From the NCBI RefSeq assembly GCF_016807185.1, contig NZ_JAEVYN010000002.1:1110528-1174527 (forward strand): DNA of 64,000 nt, given 5' to 3'. Source of the DNA: Leptolyngbya sp. Cla-17. GTDB lineage: Bacteria; Cyanobacteriota; Cyanobacteriia; Leptolyngbyales; Leptolyngbyaceae. The position numbers were made by a program, and so were the translations under genes. Numbering within the stretch: the first letter of the stretch is position 1; each line of letters starts with the position of its first letter. This document shows, piece after piece, positions 15,739 through 24,516 of the stretch. Below the pieces are notes generated by a model that saw only the letters and a program-made list of their open reading frames with translations, was not told where the DNA came from and searched no databases.

Positions 15739-16845
15739 ATGTCCTTCCCCATGCGCCCCATCCTCTATCTTGCCATCACCAACCACGGCTTTGGACACGC
15801 TACTCGTGCCGCTTCTGTTGCCGCCGAGATTCAGCGATTGTGTCCTGAAGTGCTGCTAATTTTGGTGACCACAGCGCCGCGATGGCTGTTAGAGGGCTAC
15901 ATTTCAGGTGACTTCATTTTGCGTCCCCGTGCTTACGATATTGGAGTCATCCAAAGTGACAGCATCACCATGGATAAAGCCGCTACGGTGAAAAAACTTC
16001 AGGAGTTAAAAGCGCGTCAGGCTTCTATCATTGCGTCTGAAGTCAACTTTATTAAACAAAATCGAGTGGGGTTAATTCTGGCAGATCTACCGCCCCTAGC
16101 GGCTGCGATCGCCAAAGCCGCTAACATTCCCTGCTATATGATGAGTAACTTTGGCTGGGATTTTATTTATCAGGCATGGCAGGATGAATTGCCTGAGTTT
16201 GGCGAAATTGTAGAGTGGATTCAGGGCTGTTTTAGCCAATGCGATCGCCTGTTCCGCTTACCCCTCCATGAACCAATGAGCGCCTTTCCCCACATCACCG
16301 ATGTCGGATTCACGGGTGGCACTCCCTGTTACAGTGCAGAGCAGCTAAAACAACATCTCAATCTCGTTGTACCTAAAGAGCGAACCGTGCTGCTAACCTT
16401 TGGCGGTTTGAGCTTAGAGAAAATTCCTTACCAAAACCTGGAACACTTTGCTGATTGGCAGTTCATCACTTTCGATCGCAACGCGCCTGATCTCCCAAAC
16501 CTAATCAAGCTCAGCAGCCCTCAGTATCGTCCTGTGGATGTGATGTCAGTATGTTCCTGCATGATTTCCAAACCGGGCTACAGCACCTTTTCCGAAGCTT
16601 GCCGTCAAAATCTGCCCATTATTTCCATTGTGCGTGATGACTTTGCAGAAGCCTCGGTTTTACTCCGTGCCACCCAAAACTACCTGCCTCACCGAATTCT
16701 GCAACCTGCTGAATTTTTTACAGGTACCTGGGAGTTTCTTCATGAACCCTTGCATCCCCCTTTGCAAGCCAGGGAGATAATGACCGACGGCAACCATGAA
16801 ATTGCCCAAGCCGTACTCAACTTTTTTTCAAAAGGAATACTATAA
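15739..16845 (+). CDS. MurG-like glycosyltransferase
   Basis: 368 residues from ATG 15739 (a second ATG at 15751 gives MRPILYLAITNHGFGHATRA, the more usual start). The N-terminal Rossmann half has the glycine-rich NHGFGHATRAASVAAEIQRL loop. The C-terminal half has LLTFGG and the donor-site-like ISKPGYSTFSEACRQNLPII. This is a GT-B fold enzyme related to MurG/UGT proteins; donor and acceptor are unknown. IS1 ends 12 bases before the start, so the original ribosome-binding site and promoter are replaced or the true N-terminus has been lost. Confidence 0.82.
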   Translation: MSFPMRPILYLAITNHGFGHATRAASVAAEIQRLCPEVLLILVTTAPRWLLEGYISGDFILRPRAYDIGVIQSDSITMDKAATVKKLQELKARQASIIASEVNFIKQNRVGLILADLPPLAAAIAKAANIPCYMMSNFGWDFIYQAWQDELPEFGEIVEWIQGCFSQCDRLFRLPLHEPMSAFPHITDVGFTGGTPCYSAEQLKQHLNLVVPKERTVLLTFGGLSLEKIPYQNLEHFADWQFITFDRNAPDLPNLIKLSSPQYRPVDVMSVCSCMISKPGYSTFSEACRQNLPIISIVRDDFAEASVLLRATQNYLPHRILQPAEFFTGTWEFLHEPLHPPLQAREIMTDGNHEIAQAVLNFFSKGIL

Positions 16846-16881
16846 AGCATTCCCCTGAACCAAAAGAGGTTTCAGTCGCTT

Positions 16882-17301
16882 ATGACTCAGCATCAACAAA
16901 CGCTGCGGCTTTCAACTACAGGCAAATCCCTCTGCAAAATTACTTCTCAGGTGCAGGCGGTGGTCGCACAGTCAGGCATACAGGTAGGCCTATGCAGTTT
17001 GTTTTTACGGCACACTTCCGCTAGCTTGGTGATTCAAGAAAATGCCGACCCAGATGTGCTGAAAGATTTGGAAAACTTTTTTGCCAAGCTAGTGCCAGAG
17101 TGGGAAAACTACATTCACAGTACAGAAGGTGCCGATGATATGCCTGCCCATATCCGCACTGTGTTAACCCATACCTCTGAACAAATTCCTATTGCCAATG
17201 GTCGCTTACTGCTAGGCGTTTGGCAGGGCATTTATCTGTGGGAGCACCGTCAGCGTGGTTCTAACCGTGAATTGGTGGTGCATATTATGGGCGAATCTTA
17301 G
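16882..17301 (+). CDS. YjbQ/UPF0047 family protein
   Basis: 139 residues covering the whole UPF0047 fold. Diagnostic parts are LFLRHTSASLVIQENADPDV (conserved His-Thr-Ser and Asn), ENYIHSTEGADDMPAHIRTVL (His and Asp ligands) and LGVWQGIYLWEHR with the terminal RELVVHIMG. Members have been linked to a low thiamine-phosphate-synthase-like activity, but the physiological role is unsettled. It is 36 bases after the glycosyltransferase and probably in the same transcript. Confidence 0.9.
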   Translation: MTQHQQTLRLSTTGKSLCKITSQVQAVVAQSGIQVGLCSLFLRHTSASLVIQENADPDVLKDLENFFAKLVPEWENYIHSTEGADDMPAHIRTVLTHTSEQIPIANGRLLLGVWQGIYLWEHRQRGSNRELVVHIMGES

Positions 17302-17362
17302 CCTTACTTTAAAGAGATTTTCAAATAAGCCTAAGATTCGCTTACTTTTATTTGTTTACGAT

Positions 17363-17392
17363 TTGACACTTTCTTTAACATCTGTTTACAAT
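17363..17392 (+). promoter_or_regulatory. promoter with HLR1-like (RpaB) box upstream of hli
   Basis: A -35 TTGACA (17363-17368) and a -10 TACAAT (17387-17392) are 18 bases apart. Overlapping the -10 is TTAACATC TG TTTACAAT (17375-17392), which matches 14 of 16 defined positions of the cyanobacterial HLR1 direct repeat bound by the response regulator RpaB. HLR1 boxes at the promoters of hli genes repress them in low light. The assignment is by pattern and by the identity of the gene downstream. Confidence 0.65.
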
Positions 17393-17428
17393 AGGCGCAT
17401 AGGTAGGAATGAACTTGGAGTATTTATC

Positions 17429-17599
17429 ATGACCACTGAAAAAATCATCATTGCTGAAGACCGCAACGCTTGGAAATTCGGCTTCACTCCCCAAGCTGAA
17501 TTGTGGAATGGTCGGTTTGCCATGATTGGGTTTGTATCCGCTTTAGTTACTGAGTTGATGACTAGCCAAGGCGTGCTTCACTTCTTGGGTTTGATGTAG
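17429..17599 (+). CDS. high-light-inducible protein (Hlip/Scp)
   Basis: 56 residues, starting MTTEKIIIAEDRNAWKFGFT. The single membrane helix carries the chlorophyll-binding motif ELWNGRFAMIGF, with the Glu, Asn and Arg that bind and brace chlorophyll in this family. Hlips bind chlorophyll and carotenoid in thylakoids and quench excess energy during photosystem II assembly and repair. The ATG at 17429 has GGAG 9 bases upstream; the longer open frame beginning at 17255 lies inside the yjbQ gene and was ignored. It is followed by a clear terminator. Confidence 0.93.
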   Translation: MTTEKIIIAEDRNAWKFGFTPQAELWNGRFAMIGFVSALVTELMTSQGVLHFLGLM

Positions 17600-17629
17600 T
17601 TTCTCCGAAAAAGCAATAAGTTAGGGAAG

Positions 17630-17660
17630 TGGGTTTCTCCAGATGAGAAGCCCATTTTTA
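17630..17660 (+). terminator. rho-independent terminator of hli
   Basis: Stem TGGGTTTCTC (17630-17639), loop CAGAT, stem GAGAAGCCCA (17645-17654) with one G-T wobble, then a T-rich tail. Confidence 0.85.
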
Positions 17661-17953
17661 TTGGTTATTTGATGCTTCAGCATCTTCTCTACTAGCCAAT
17701 AACGAACGGGCTAAGAGAGATAAGTTGGGTTCTGGACGTTGAGATCGCTAATAACCATACACATCTAAAGATATGTATGAAGAAAAATTCTGCCATTCAC
17801 CTAATTTAAGTGTGATAGGTGGAAACTTTTAGTCTAATAACAAGTTAGTCTGCTTGTATTTCCAACTGAGGCAATAATTGCAGATTTGTGTTGTGTAACG
17901 CAAATTAGCCAGTAAATAATATTGAATGCCAGTAGCCATTTGCGGAGAAGTCA
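17661..17953. other. intergenic region
   Basis: About 290 AT-rich bases between the hli terminator and the next gene. I see no gene or structured RNA; a promoter for the downstream gene is expected but not clear. Confidence 0.35.
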
Positions 17954-18244
17954 GTGAATTTAACATCTGGAGTATCAAAAACCTATCGAAAGCCTTTTGT
18001 TCTCGATGAGAATACTCTGCGACGTATTTATGCATTATTAGAAAAGGCAGCAATAGAACTGGCAAGTCCACCTAGCGTTGTATTTCACATTGAGCGAGAA
18101 GACGATAGATACTATGAAACAATTAGTATTGACGAAGTTTTGTCAGATCCGAATGTACCTAACAGAAGAATAAATGTTACATCTATAGAGCTAAGAGCTA
18201 TCAATCAACCAACTCAAGCTTCTCCATATCCTGCAAGAGAATAG
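17954..18244 (+). CDS. unrecognised protein, N-terminal part of an interrupted gene
   Basis: 96 residues: a basic start (KTYRKPFVLDENTLRRIYAL), a helix (LLEKAAIEL) and a beta-type stretch (VVFHIEREDDRYYETISIDE). The frame ends at TAG 18242-18244 but continues open in the same frame as IVQVRFELDGNEVRIRI and on to a membrane domain. The natural product is therefore likely about 255 residues. Family not recognised. The sequence is more AT-rich than its neighbours, which might indicate transfer. Confidence 0.45.
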   Translation: MNLTSGVSKTYRKPFVLDENTLRRIYALLEKAAIELASPPSVVFHIEREDDRYYETISIDEVLSDPNVPNRRINVTSIELRAINQPTQASPYPARE

Positions 18245-18721
18245 ATAGTTCAAGTAAGGTTTGAGTTGGATGGTAATGAAGTTCGTATACGCATTGCCAC
18301 GGAAGATAAAAGTTGGTCGCTATTACTCGCGGATCAGTTAGAGCCTCAGGTACAAAGAACCTTTAATGTAAAAGCGACTCCTCGATGGACACTAGCTCTA
18401 CTTTTTCTTCCTTTTCTGATTGTAATAGCTAAGTTCTTTGGCTCAATACCATCAAATCACTTCCTTGATTCATTGACTCTTATAACCGCAATGATTCCAG
18501 TGCTTATGATTCCGCTTCTTGTTGGCTCCCTAACAGAAACATCAAAATGGTTTGTCACTTTCTTTGGACCGGAATCCGCTTTTATGTGGGGAGAAGAAGC
18601 ACGATACTATAAAGACAGAGAGCAAACCAGGCAAAATATATTCTGGGCAGTTATAGTTGCATTTATTATTTCTCTTGCAGCAAGTCTTGTATTTTTGTTG
18701 ATCTTTCCATCCACTTCATAG
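18245..18721 (+). pseudogene. membrane part of the interrupted gene
   Basis: In-frame continuation after TAG 18242. A soluble piece (VRFELDGNEVRIRIATED, LLLADQLEPQVQRTF) is followed by membrane segments at LALLFLPFLIVIAKFF, LTLITAMIPVLMIPLLVG and, after a loop with GEEARYYKDREQTRQN, IFWAVIVAFIISLAASLVF. A TTG at 18266 could restart translation but is not supported by a ribosome-binding site. Function unknown. Confidence 0.45.
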
Positions 18722-18871
18722 TGCTAGTGTTTACTGTGATCGCTGGCTATCGCTTCGTTTGAAGCGGACTAATGAGAGATATTGGTAATTGAAGGAGTTA
18801 GCTGTAGACGCTCAGGCGAACCCCTAGATGGCTTGAGGTTGTTGACTGGGATGGCGTTATCAGCTTTGCGC

Positions 18872-20686
18872 TTATAGTGTTGCCTGGAGTTGATCGAGCA
18901 AGCCTTCCACATACTTCAGCGCTGCGCTAATGGTAGCGGGGTCTTCTAAATCGACATCTACATATTGCTTCAGTGCCGTCACCTGATCCATACTGCCGCC
19001 TGCGGATAGTAGTTCCAGGTAACCCGGAATGAAATCTTTGCCGACTTGCAGATATTTCTGGTAGCAAGCAAGGCTAACGATATTGGAAGCGGTGTATTGA
19101 TAGCAATAGTAGGGCTTGAAGTAAATGTGTCCAATTCGCGCCCAGTCGTATTGATGTTCTGGCAGCACTTCCACTGCGTCGCCGCAAAGCTCTTGATACA
19201 ACGACATCCATTGGTCATTCACAAAGGTGTGATCAAAGGTGCCCTGAGTGGCGCGATCGTGCATTGCCAACTCTAGACGACTAATAGTGCTTTGGCGAAA
19301 CAGCAGGTTGAGTTGATCTTCTAGCTGGCGGGTGATCAGGGTTTTCTTCAGTGCGGGATTGTCCCCAGCTTGCTTAAGCAAGTAATCCAACAGCAACAGT
19401 TCGTTGAAGGTTGAAGCAATTTCTGCCAGGATCATGGGTGGATGGCTGTTGAAGTAGGATTGGCGATCGCCAATCCAGGCAAAATGCAGCCCATGCCCCA
19501 TTTCATGCGCCAGGGTAAACAGAGAATTGTAATCTTCGGTATAGGAAAGCAGCAAATAGCTATGTTTGCCGTGGCTGTACCAGCAAAATGCCCCGCCCCG
19601 CTTACCCGGACGGACTTTCGCATCCACCCAATTTTTGAGGAAAAATTCTTCGGCACGACGGGCGTAATTGACATCAAAATCTGCGATCGCCGCTAGCAAC
19701 GTTTCCACTCCTGCTTTGTAAGGCAATGGCTCTACTGCTTCACTGTCCCACGGCGCATAGACATCGCAAGTGCGAATCGGTTGCCCCAACGCGTTGCCTT
19801 TCAGCGTGTAATAGCGCTGCCACAGATCAAAGCGGCTGCGAGTGCCCTCCATAATGGCACGGAAGACTGGCTCCGACACTTCATCCGCCAGCAGTTGTTT
19901 GTGCAGGGTCGAATTGTAGCCCCGCATTTGATTTTCTAGCTTGTGATCCTGAGCAACGCTGTTGAGAATATAGGCATAGAGAGAATTGTGCTGTTGCATC
20001 ACCGATCGCACTGAGCAATAAGCGCTATGGCGAACTTCTGCATTGGGATGAAACAGCAGCGAACCTAATTCTGCTTCAGTGTTGCAAGATTTGCCATCAG
20101 GCGTGACGACCGCTTCATAGTTTTGTTCGCCTAGATGCACCGATCTCAGATTGATGAACGCCTGTCGTCCAGTCAAGCTATCTTGATTGCGGGTTTGCTC
20201 CACCGATTCAGATAGTTTATAAGGTCTAAATTTAGAGAGGTTGTAAAAATAGTGGCGGTAGGACTGAAGCACAACAGACTGCTCCAATTCGCTATATCTC
20301 GCATCGCCCAAATTTTTAAGTTCTAAGTCAAAGAACAAAAGCTGGTTTTCAATTCCCGTCAGTGCTTCCAGCATCTTATCTTGCAGTTGTTTTGCTGCGG
20401 TGTTTCGCGTATCTGCTGAGAAGACAAGCGCCGGAAACGCATAAAGAATGCCTGATTGCTGCGCGATCGCCTCCAGTTGTTTCAAGCAATCCGCAACTTG
20501 TTCTGCCGTCAAATCCTTCACGTTATCGCGATAGGTATCCCGAAATTGGATGGCTGTTTGCTCAAGCTGCTGTAACTCTTCAGTCAGGCGTGGATCGTCA
20601 AATCCCTGGTAAAGATCAGATAAATCCCATTCCTGAGAATTCTCCAGCAGGGTGGGACTATTGAGAGTTGAAAGAGACTGAACCAA
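18872..20686 (-). CDS. pepF: M3 family oligoendopeptidase
   Basis: A 604-residue zinc metallopeptidase that cleaves short cytosolic peptides. The active-site HEMGHGLHF helix lies near residue 392 with a downstream glutamate in EIASTFNELLLLDYLL. The chosen start is TTG 20686, because AAGGAG lies seven bases upstream; a TTG 22 codons earlier (20752) is possible but has a poorer site. N-terminal sequence EWDLSDLYQGFDDPRL is typical of PepF. Stands alone, with no obvious operon partner. Confidence 0.9.
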   Translation of the reverse strand: MVQSLSTLNSPTLLENSQEWDLSDLYQGFDDPRLTEELQQLEQTAIQFRDTYRDNVKDLTAEQVADCLKQLEAIAQQSGILYAFPALVFSADTRNTAAKQLQDKMLEALTGIENQLLFFDLELKNLGDARYSELEQSVVLQSYRHYFYNLSKFRPYKLSESVEQTRNQDSLTGRQAFINLRSVHLGEQNYEAVVTPDGKSCNTEAELGSLLFHPNAEVRHSAYCSVRSVMQQHNSLYAYILNSVAQDHKLENQMRGYNSTLHKQLLADEVSEPVFRAIMEGTRSRFDLWQRYYTLKGNALGQPIRTCDVYAPWDSEAVEPLPYKAGVETLLAAIADFDVNYARRAEEFFLKNWVDAKVRPGKRGGAFCWYSHGKHSYLLLSYTEDYNSLFTLAHEMGHGLHFAWIGDRQSYFNSHPPMILAEIASTFNELLLLDYLLKQAGDNPALKKTLITRQLEDQLNLLFRQSTISRLELAMHDRATQGTFDHTFVNDQWMSLYQELCGDAVEVLPEHQYDWARIGHIYFKPYYCYQYTASNIVSLACYQKYLQVGKDFIPGYLELLSAGGSMDQVTALKQYVDVDLEDPATISAALKYVEGLLDQLQATL

Positions 20687-20847
20687 GGTAAACTCCTTTT
20701 TCCGACTGACCAAAGCGTTACACACGGACAAGAGATCGCGAATTGTAAACAATCCTCTTTATAAAGATAAGATTTTCCTAACCCACTAAGGTTTTCACTC
20801 TTGTCTATCTTAGACAGATTTTTAGATATTTAATTCCACTGATTCTA

Positions 20848-21723
20848 ATGCCTGACTCAAGCTTCCCAAATCCTTTTCTTGCCATCAAAGTCCGTACTTT
20901 ATTTGTGTGGTTAATTTTGGTTTCGATTCTGCTTGTTGTGGTGCTAGGGCTAGGCTTAACCCAGCTCAAACCAGACGATGCAGTGGCAGTTTTGCTGATC
21001 TACATTGTGCTGTTTTCTATCCTCAGCGCATGGCTTTTGTTTGAAATTAAAGGGCAGCAAGGAAATCTGAAGCAGTTGGTAGGGCAAATACCTGACAATC
21101 CACGCTGGCTAGTGACTGTCGGACTGGTGATTGCTGCCTTGATGTTTTCCTTGGGTTCCTTTCAGATCTTATTTTATCTCTTGGCGTTAGTCGCTCCCTC
21201 TTACGTGGAAAGCGTGTTGCAAGGAGTAGCTGCTGCAAGCGACCCACAAACAGCGCTACCAGCACTTTATCCAGGCTTAAATATCTTTACAACGGTGATA
21301 GTTGCACCCATTACCGAAGAACTGTTGTTTCGAGGGTTCATTTTGCAGCGGTGGGCAACTAAGTGGAATTTGCCAAGAGGCTTGATTATGTCGTCTATTT
21401 TGTTTGGGGTATTGCATCCCAATCCAATCGGGCTGACGATATTTGGATTGCTGATGGGTTTGCTCTACATCAAAACGCGATCGCTGCTCGTGCCGATCTC
21501 CTGCCATGCATTAAACAATGGAGTGGCGATCGCCCTTCAATCTTTGCCCACAAAATTTACGTCTGAGACCTCCACTCTCACGCTGGCTGAACTAAAGTCC
21601 GGTTTGGGCTTAAGCGTTTTGCTCGTGGCAATATCAGCCCCATTTTTGATCCGCTTCATTGCCAACACCTTTCCCCGTCTCGATGCAGAAATTCCCTACT
21701 TGCTGAATCAAGCCCAGAGATGA
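20848..21723 (+). CDS. CPBP family intramembrane glutamic protease
   Basis: 291 residues with about seven membrane segments. The family motifs are present: APITEELLFRGFILQ (EExxxR), FGVLHPNP (the FxxxH-type motif), and CHALNNGVAIAL (HxxxN). CPBP/Rce1-type proteases cut near membranes; in bacteria some process peptides or confer immunity, and the target here is unknown. The N-terminus (residues 1-60) holds two helices preceding the conserved domain. The LemA and M48 protease genes follow in the same direction. Confidence 0.88.
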   Translation: MPDSSFPNPFLAIKVRTLFVWLILVSILLVVVLGLGLTQLKPDDAVAVLLIYIVLFSILSAWLLFEIKGQQGNLKQLVGQIPDNPRWLVTVGLVIAALMFSLGSFQILFYLLALVAPSYVESVLQGVAAASDPQTALPALYPGLNIFTTVIVAPITEELLFRGFILQRWATKWNLPRGLIMSSILFGVLHPNPIGLTIFGLLMGLLYIKTRSLLVPISCHALNNGVAIALQSLPTKFTSETSTLTLAELKSGLGLSVLLVAISAPFLIRFIANTFPRLDAEIPYLLNQAQR

Positions 21724-21877
21724 AGGTGCAGATCAATATTTCGTTTGCATACAAATCATCTTAATAACCGGAATGAATTTGAAAACTCTTGATGATTTGG
21801 ATAGAGCGAATTCAGCCTGGGAACACTAACGACAGCTTTACGCTTCCAATTCACCTCACTTTCAAACACAACAAATT

Positions 21878-22465
21878 ATGGGACCCCTCATTTTTCTTGT
21901 CATGCTCGTGCTGATTCTTGGTGTCATTGTTATGAACGCCTATAACAGCCTGGTGACGCTGCGAAATCGTTTCAAAAATGCCTACAGCCAGATTGATGTT
22001 CAGCTTCAACGCCGTTACGACCTGATTCCCAATTTGGTAGAAACTGCTAAAGGGTATATGAAGCATGAACGGGAAACTCTGGAAGCCGTTATCACTGCCA
22101 GAAATGCCGCCATGAGTGCCAATAGTCGTGCAGCTCGCAATCCTGGAGATCCGCAAGCGATGCAACAACTAGAATCGGCTGAAGCCGTACTTACAGGCAG
22201 TTTAGATCGGTTGCTCGTCTTGTCAGAAGCCTACCCAGATTTGAAAGCCGACCAAAATATGGCGCGGGTGATGGAAGAGTTGACCTCCACAGAAAACCGG
22301 GTCGCCTTTGCCCGTCAAGCCTTCAACGATTCAGTCACCGTTTATAACACCAAGCGTGAAGTATTTCCTAGCAATCTGATTGCAGGTCAGTTTAACTTTC
22401 AAACGGCAAACTTGCTGGAAGAAGCCGCACCAGAAGTGAGAGTTGCCCCGCGTGTCTCGTTTTAA
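21878..22465 (+). CDS. LemA family protein
   Basis: 195 residues. One N-terminal membrane segment (PLIFLVMLVLILGVIVMNAY) is followed by the helical LemA core with YDLIPNLVETAKGYMKHE, the signature of the family. LemA proteins are membrane-anchored helical bundles often found next to M48 proteases, as here (52 bases upstream of one). Exact function unknown. The C-terminus ends FNFQTANLLEEAAPEVRV. Confidence 0.9.
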   Translation: MGPLIFLVMLVLILGVIVMNAYNSLVTLRNRFKNAYSQIDVQLQRRYDLIPNLVETAKGYMKHERETLEAVITARNAAMSANSRAARNPGDPQAMQQLESAEAVLTGSLDRLLVLSEAYPDLKADQNMARVMEELTSTENRVAFARQAFNDSVTVYNTKREVFPSNLIAGQFNFQTANLLEEAAPEVRVAPRVSF

Positions 22466-22517
22466 GAATATATTCACCCTTCGTCATTCACCCTTTCTTG
22501 ACACTTGGTACTGACTC

Positions 22518-24041
22518 ATGAACTTCTTTGAGCATCAAGACCGTGCCCATCAAAATACTCGTCGGCTGGGGTGGCTATATTTGCTATCTCTGGTTGGCAT
22601 TATTGGCGCTATCTACCTTGCCCTGTGGCTCATCTGTCGGCTGATTTTGAAGGCAAATATTAGCTTGCTGAGTCCAGGTATGTTGCTAAGCGTGGCAGTG
22701 CCAACGTTGCTGCTGATTGGTAGTGGAACCTTGTTTAAGCTCATCCGTTTAAGACAGGGCGGGGCAGCGGTGGCAGAAGAGCTTGGTGGACGATTGGTTG
22801 AGCCAGAGAGGGCAACCGTTCAAGAGCAGCAGTTGTTGAATATTGTGGCGGAAATGGCGATCGCATCTGGGATTCCGGCTCCCCAAGTCTTCGTTCTTGA
22901 CCAAGAAACCAGCATCAACGCCTTTGCGGCTGGCAACTCACCGCAAAAAGCAGCGATTGGGGTGACTCGCGGTTGTTTAGAAGCACTGAATCGGGATGAA
23001 TTGCAGGGCGTAATTGGGCATGAGTTTAGCCACATTTTGAACGGTGACATGCGGCTAAACATGAAGCTAATTGGCTTGTTGCACGGAATTTTGCTAATCC
23101 ATATTTTGGGTCGTTTTGTCGTTCGGTATTCGCCCGACATATCATTCAGTTCTGACTCTAAATCTAAAAAAGAGTCTGATTCAGGATCATCTTTTTTCGC
23201 GGTTATTGTGTTCGGCATTGCTTTGATCGCTATTGGTGGTTTGGGGTATTTCTTTGGGCGAATTCTGCAAAGTGCGGTCTCGCGGCAGCGCGAGTTTCTA
23301 GCGGATGCTTCTGCTGTGCAATTTACTCGCAATCCTGATGGGCTGGCTAGCGCTCTACAAAAAATTGAGTCTCACGCAAATCATGCCAGGGTATCGGCAC
23401 CTCAAGCGGCGGCAATGAGCCATCTCTTTTTTGGTGAGGCAAATACAAGTTGGTTAGAAGCCGCTTGGTTTTCAACCCATCCCCCCACGCGTCAACGACT
23501 CCAGCGATTGAGTGTTGCTGCACGGCGAGTGCCTGCTGAGGTGGCTGTAGGAAATGCGATCGCCACTCCTTCGACCCCTGATCCTACGGCACAGTCAGCC
23601 AGCGTGATGGGTTTTACTCCCATAACCTCTACTTCACCGAGCACTTCCAATTCGCCAGTTGCATCAACGCCCCGCAGTCAAGCACCTTTAACCTCAACTC
23701 GTTCATCCACTGCGGCATCTTCGCGAGTTGCCCAAGCGCCAGAAAGCTCGCAACAGGGAACTCAAACCTTGGAAGGCGCGATCGCATTTGCCCAGAGCCT
23801 TATGCTGGATTGCCAAAATCCTTCCGTTCGCGCCCAGCAAGAAGCATGGCTACAGCAAACTGTGCCTGTTTCACTAGCTGACCTGACTATACAAAGCGGT
23901 AAAATCTTAGATACATCCAATCCTCGCTTGCGCCTACCCCTGCTAGATTCGGTCATTCCTGTTTTGCAGCAAGCTACTGCTAGCCAGTTGCAGCAAGTGT
24001 TCAAAGTGCTACAGGAATTGGCAACGGTTGACAAACGCTGA
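22518..24041 (+). CDS. M48 family membrane metalloprotease, cut by a stop codon
   Basis: 507 residues of an HtpX-like protease. Two N-terminal helices (about 18-70) precede the zinc site GHEFSHILNGDM (near 166) with the third ligand in REFLADASAVQF; another membrane stretch lies around 230-255. A Ser/Pro-rich linker (about 350-410) leads to a helical C-terminal domain. The TGA at 24039-24041 ends the frame after VDKR, but the same frame runs on for 154 codons that complete that domain. The catalytic domain is intact, so the shortened protein may still work. It is paired with LemA. Confidence 0.88.
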   Translation: MNFFEHQDRAHQNTRRLGWLYLLSLVGIIGAIYLALWLICRLILKANISLLSPGMLLSVAVPTLLLIGSGTLFKLIRLRQGGAAVAEELGGRLVEPERATVQEQQLLNIVAEMAIASGIPAPQVFVLDQETSINAFAAGNSPQKAAIGVTRGCLEALNRDELQGVIGHEFSHILNGDMRLNMKLIGLLHGILLIHILGRFVVRYSPDISFSSDSKSKKESDSGSSFFAVIVFGIALIAIGGLGYFFGRILQSAVSRQREFLADASAVQFTRNPDGLASALQKIESHANHARVSAPQAAAMSHLFFGEANTSWLEAAWFSTHPPTRQRLQRLSVAARRVPAEVAVGNAIATPSTPDPTAQSASVMGFTPITSTSPSTSNSPVASTPRSQAPLTSTRSSTAASSRVAQAPESSQQGTQTLEGAIAFAQSLMLDCQNPSVRAQQEAWLQQTVPVSLADLTIQSGKILDTSNPRLRLPLLDSVIPVLQQATASQLQQVFKVLQELATVDKR

Positions 24042-24503
24042 TCACTCACGGAGTTTGTCATTTACACGGGGCTTCGGCATCGCTTGCAGCCTCGTGTGAC
24101 GCAACCCGCGATCGCCGCAGAGGCGACGTTGGATCCGGTTTGGCAAGATTGCCTGATGGTTTTAGCTGCTATGGCACGAGTCGGGCACACTGAGCCAGAC
24201 GCCGTTACCTATGCCTTTCGAACGGGGGCGCATCAGCTACCTGGAGCCAGCAAGCGAGAACTACCTACTACTGCACCCAACGGCAACTTTAGCCATTTGA
24301 AAAGCAGCCTCGAACGAATGAGTGTGCTTTCTCCCAAACTGAAACAAACAGTAGTAAGCGCCTGTACGATGATTGCACTGCAAGATCAAATTGTTACGTT
24401 GCCAGAGTTGGAGCTGTTATGGGCGATCTCGACTTGTTTAGACTGTCCCTTGCCGTTTTGTTGGCATTCTAAGGACCTAAAGCCACTGCTGCCCACCGCT
24501 TAG
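24042..24503 (+). pseudogene. C-terminal remainder of the M48 protease gene
   Basis: In frame with the protease after TGA 24039: SLTEFVIYTGLRHRLQPRV, then DCLMVLAAMARVGH and LSPKLKQTVVSACTMIALQD, ending TLPELELLWAISTCLDCPLP. The last part is the tellurite-resistance-like helical domain that ends many cyanobacterial M48 proteins. A TTG at 24084 could start a separate 139-residue product, but a nonsense mutation (for example TGG to TGA) in one 661-residue gene explains the layout better. Confidence 0.65.
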
Positions 24504-24516
24504 CAAGAAGCAAAAT

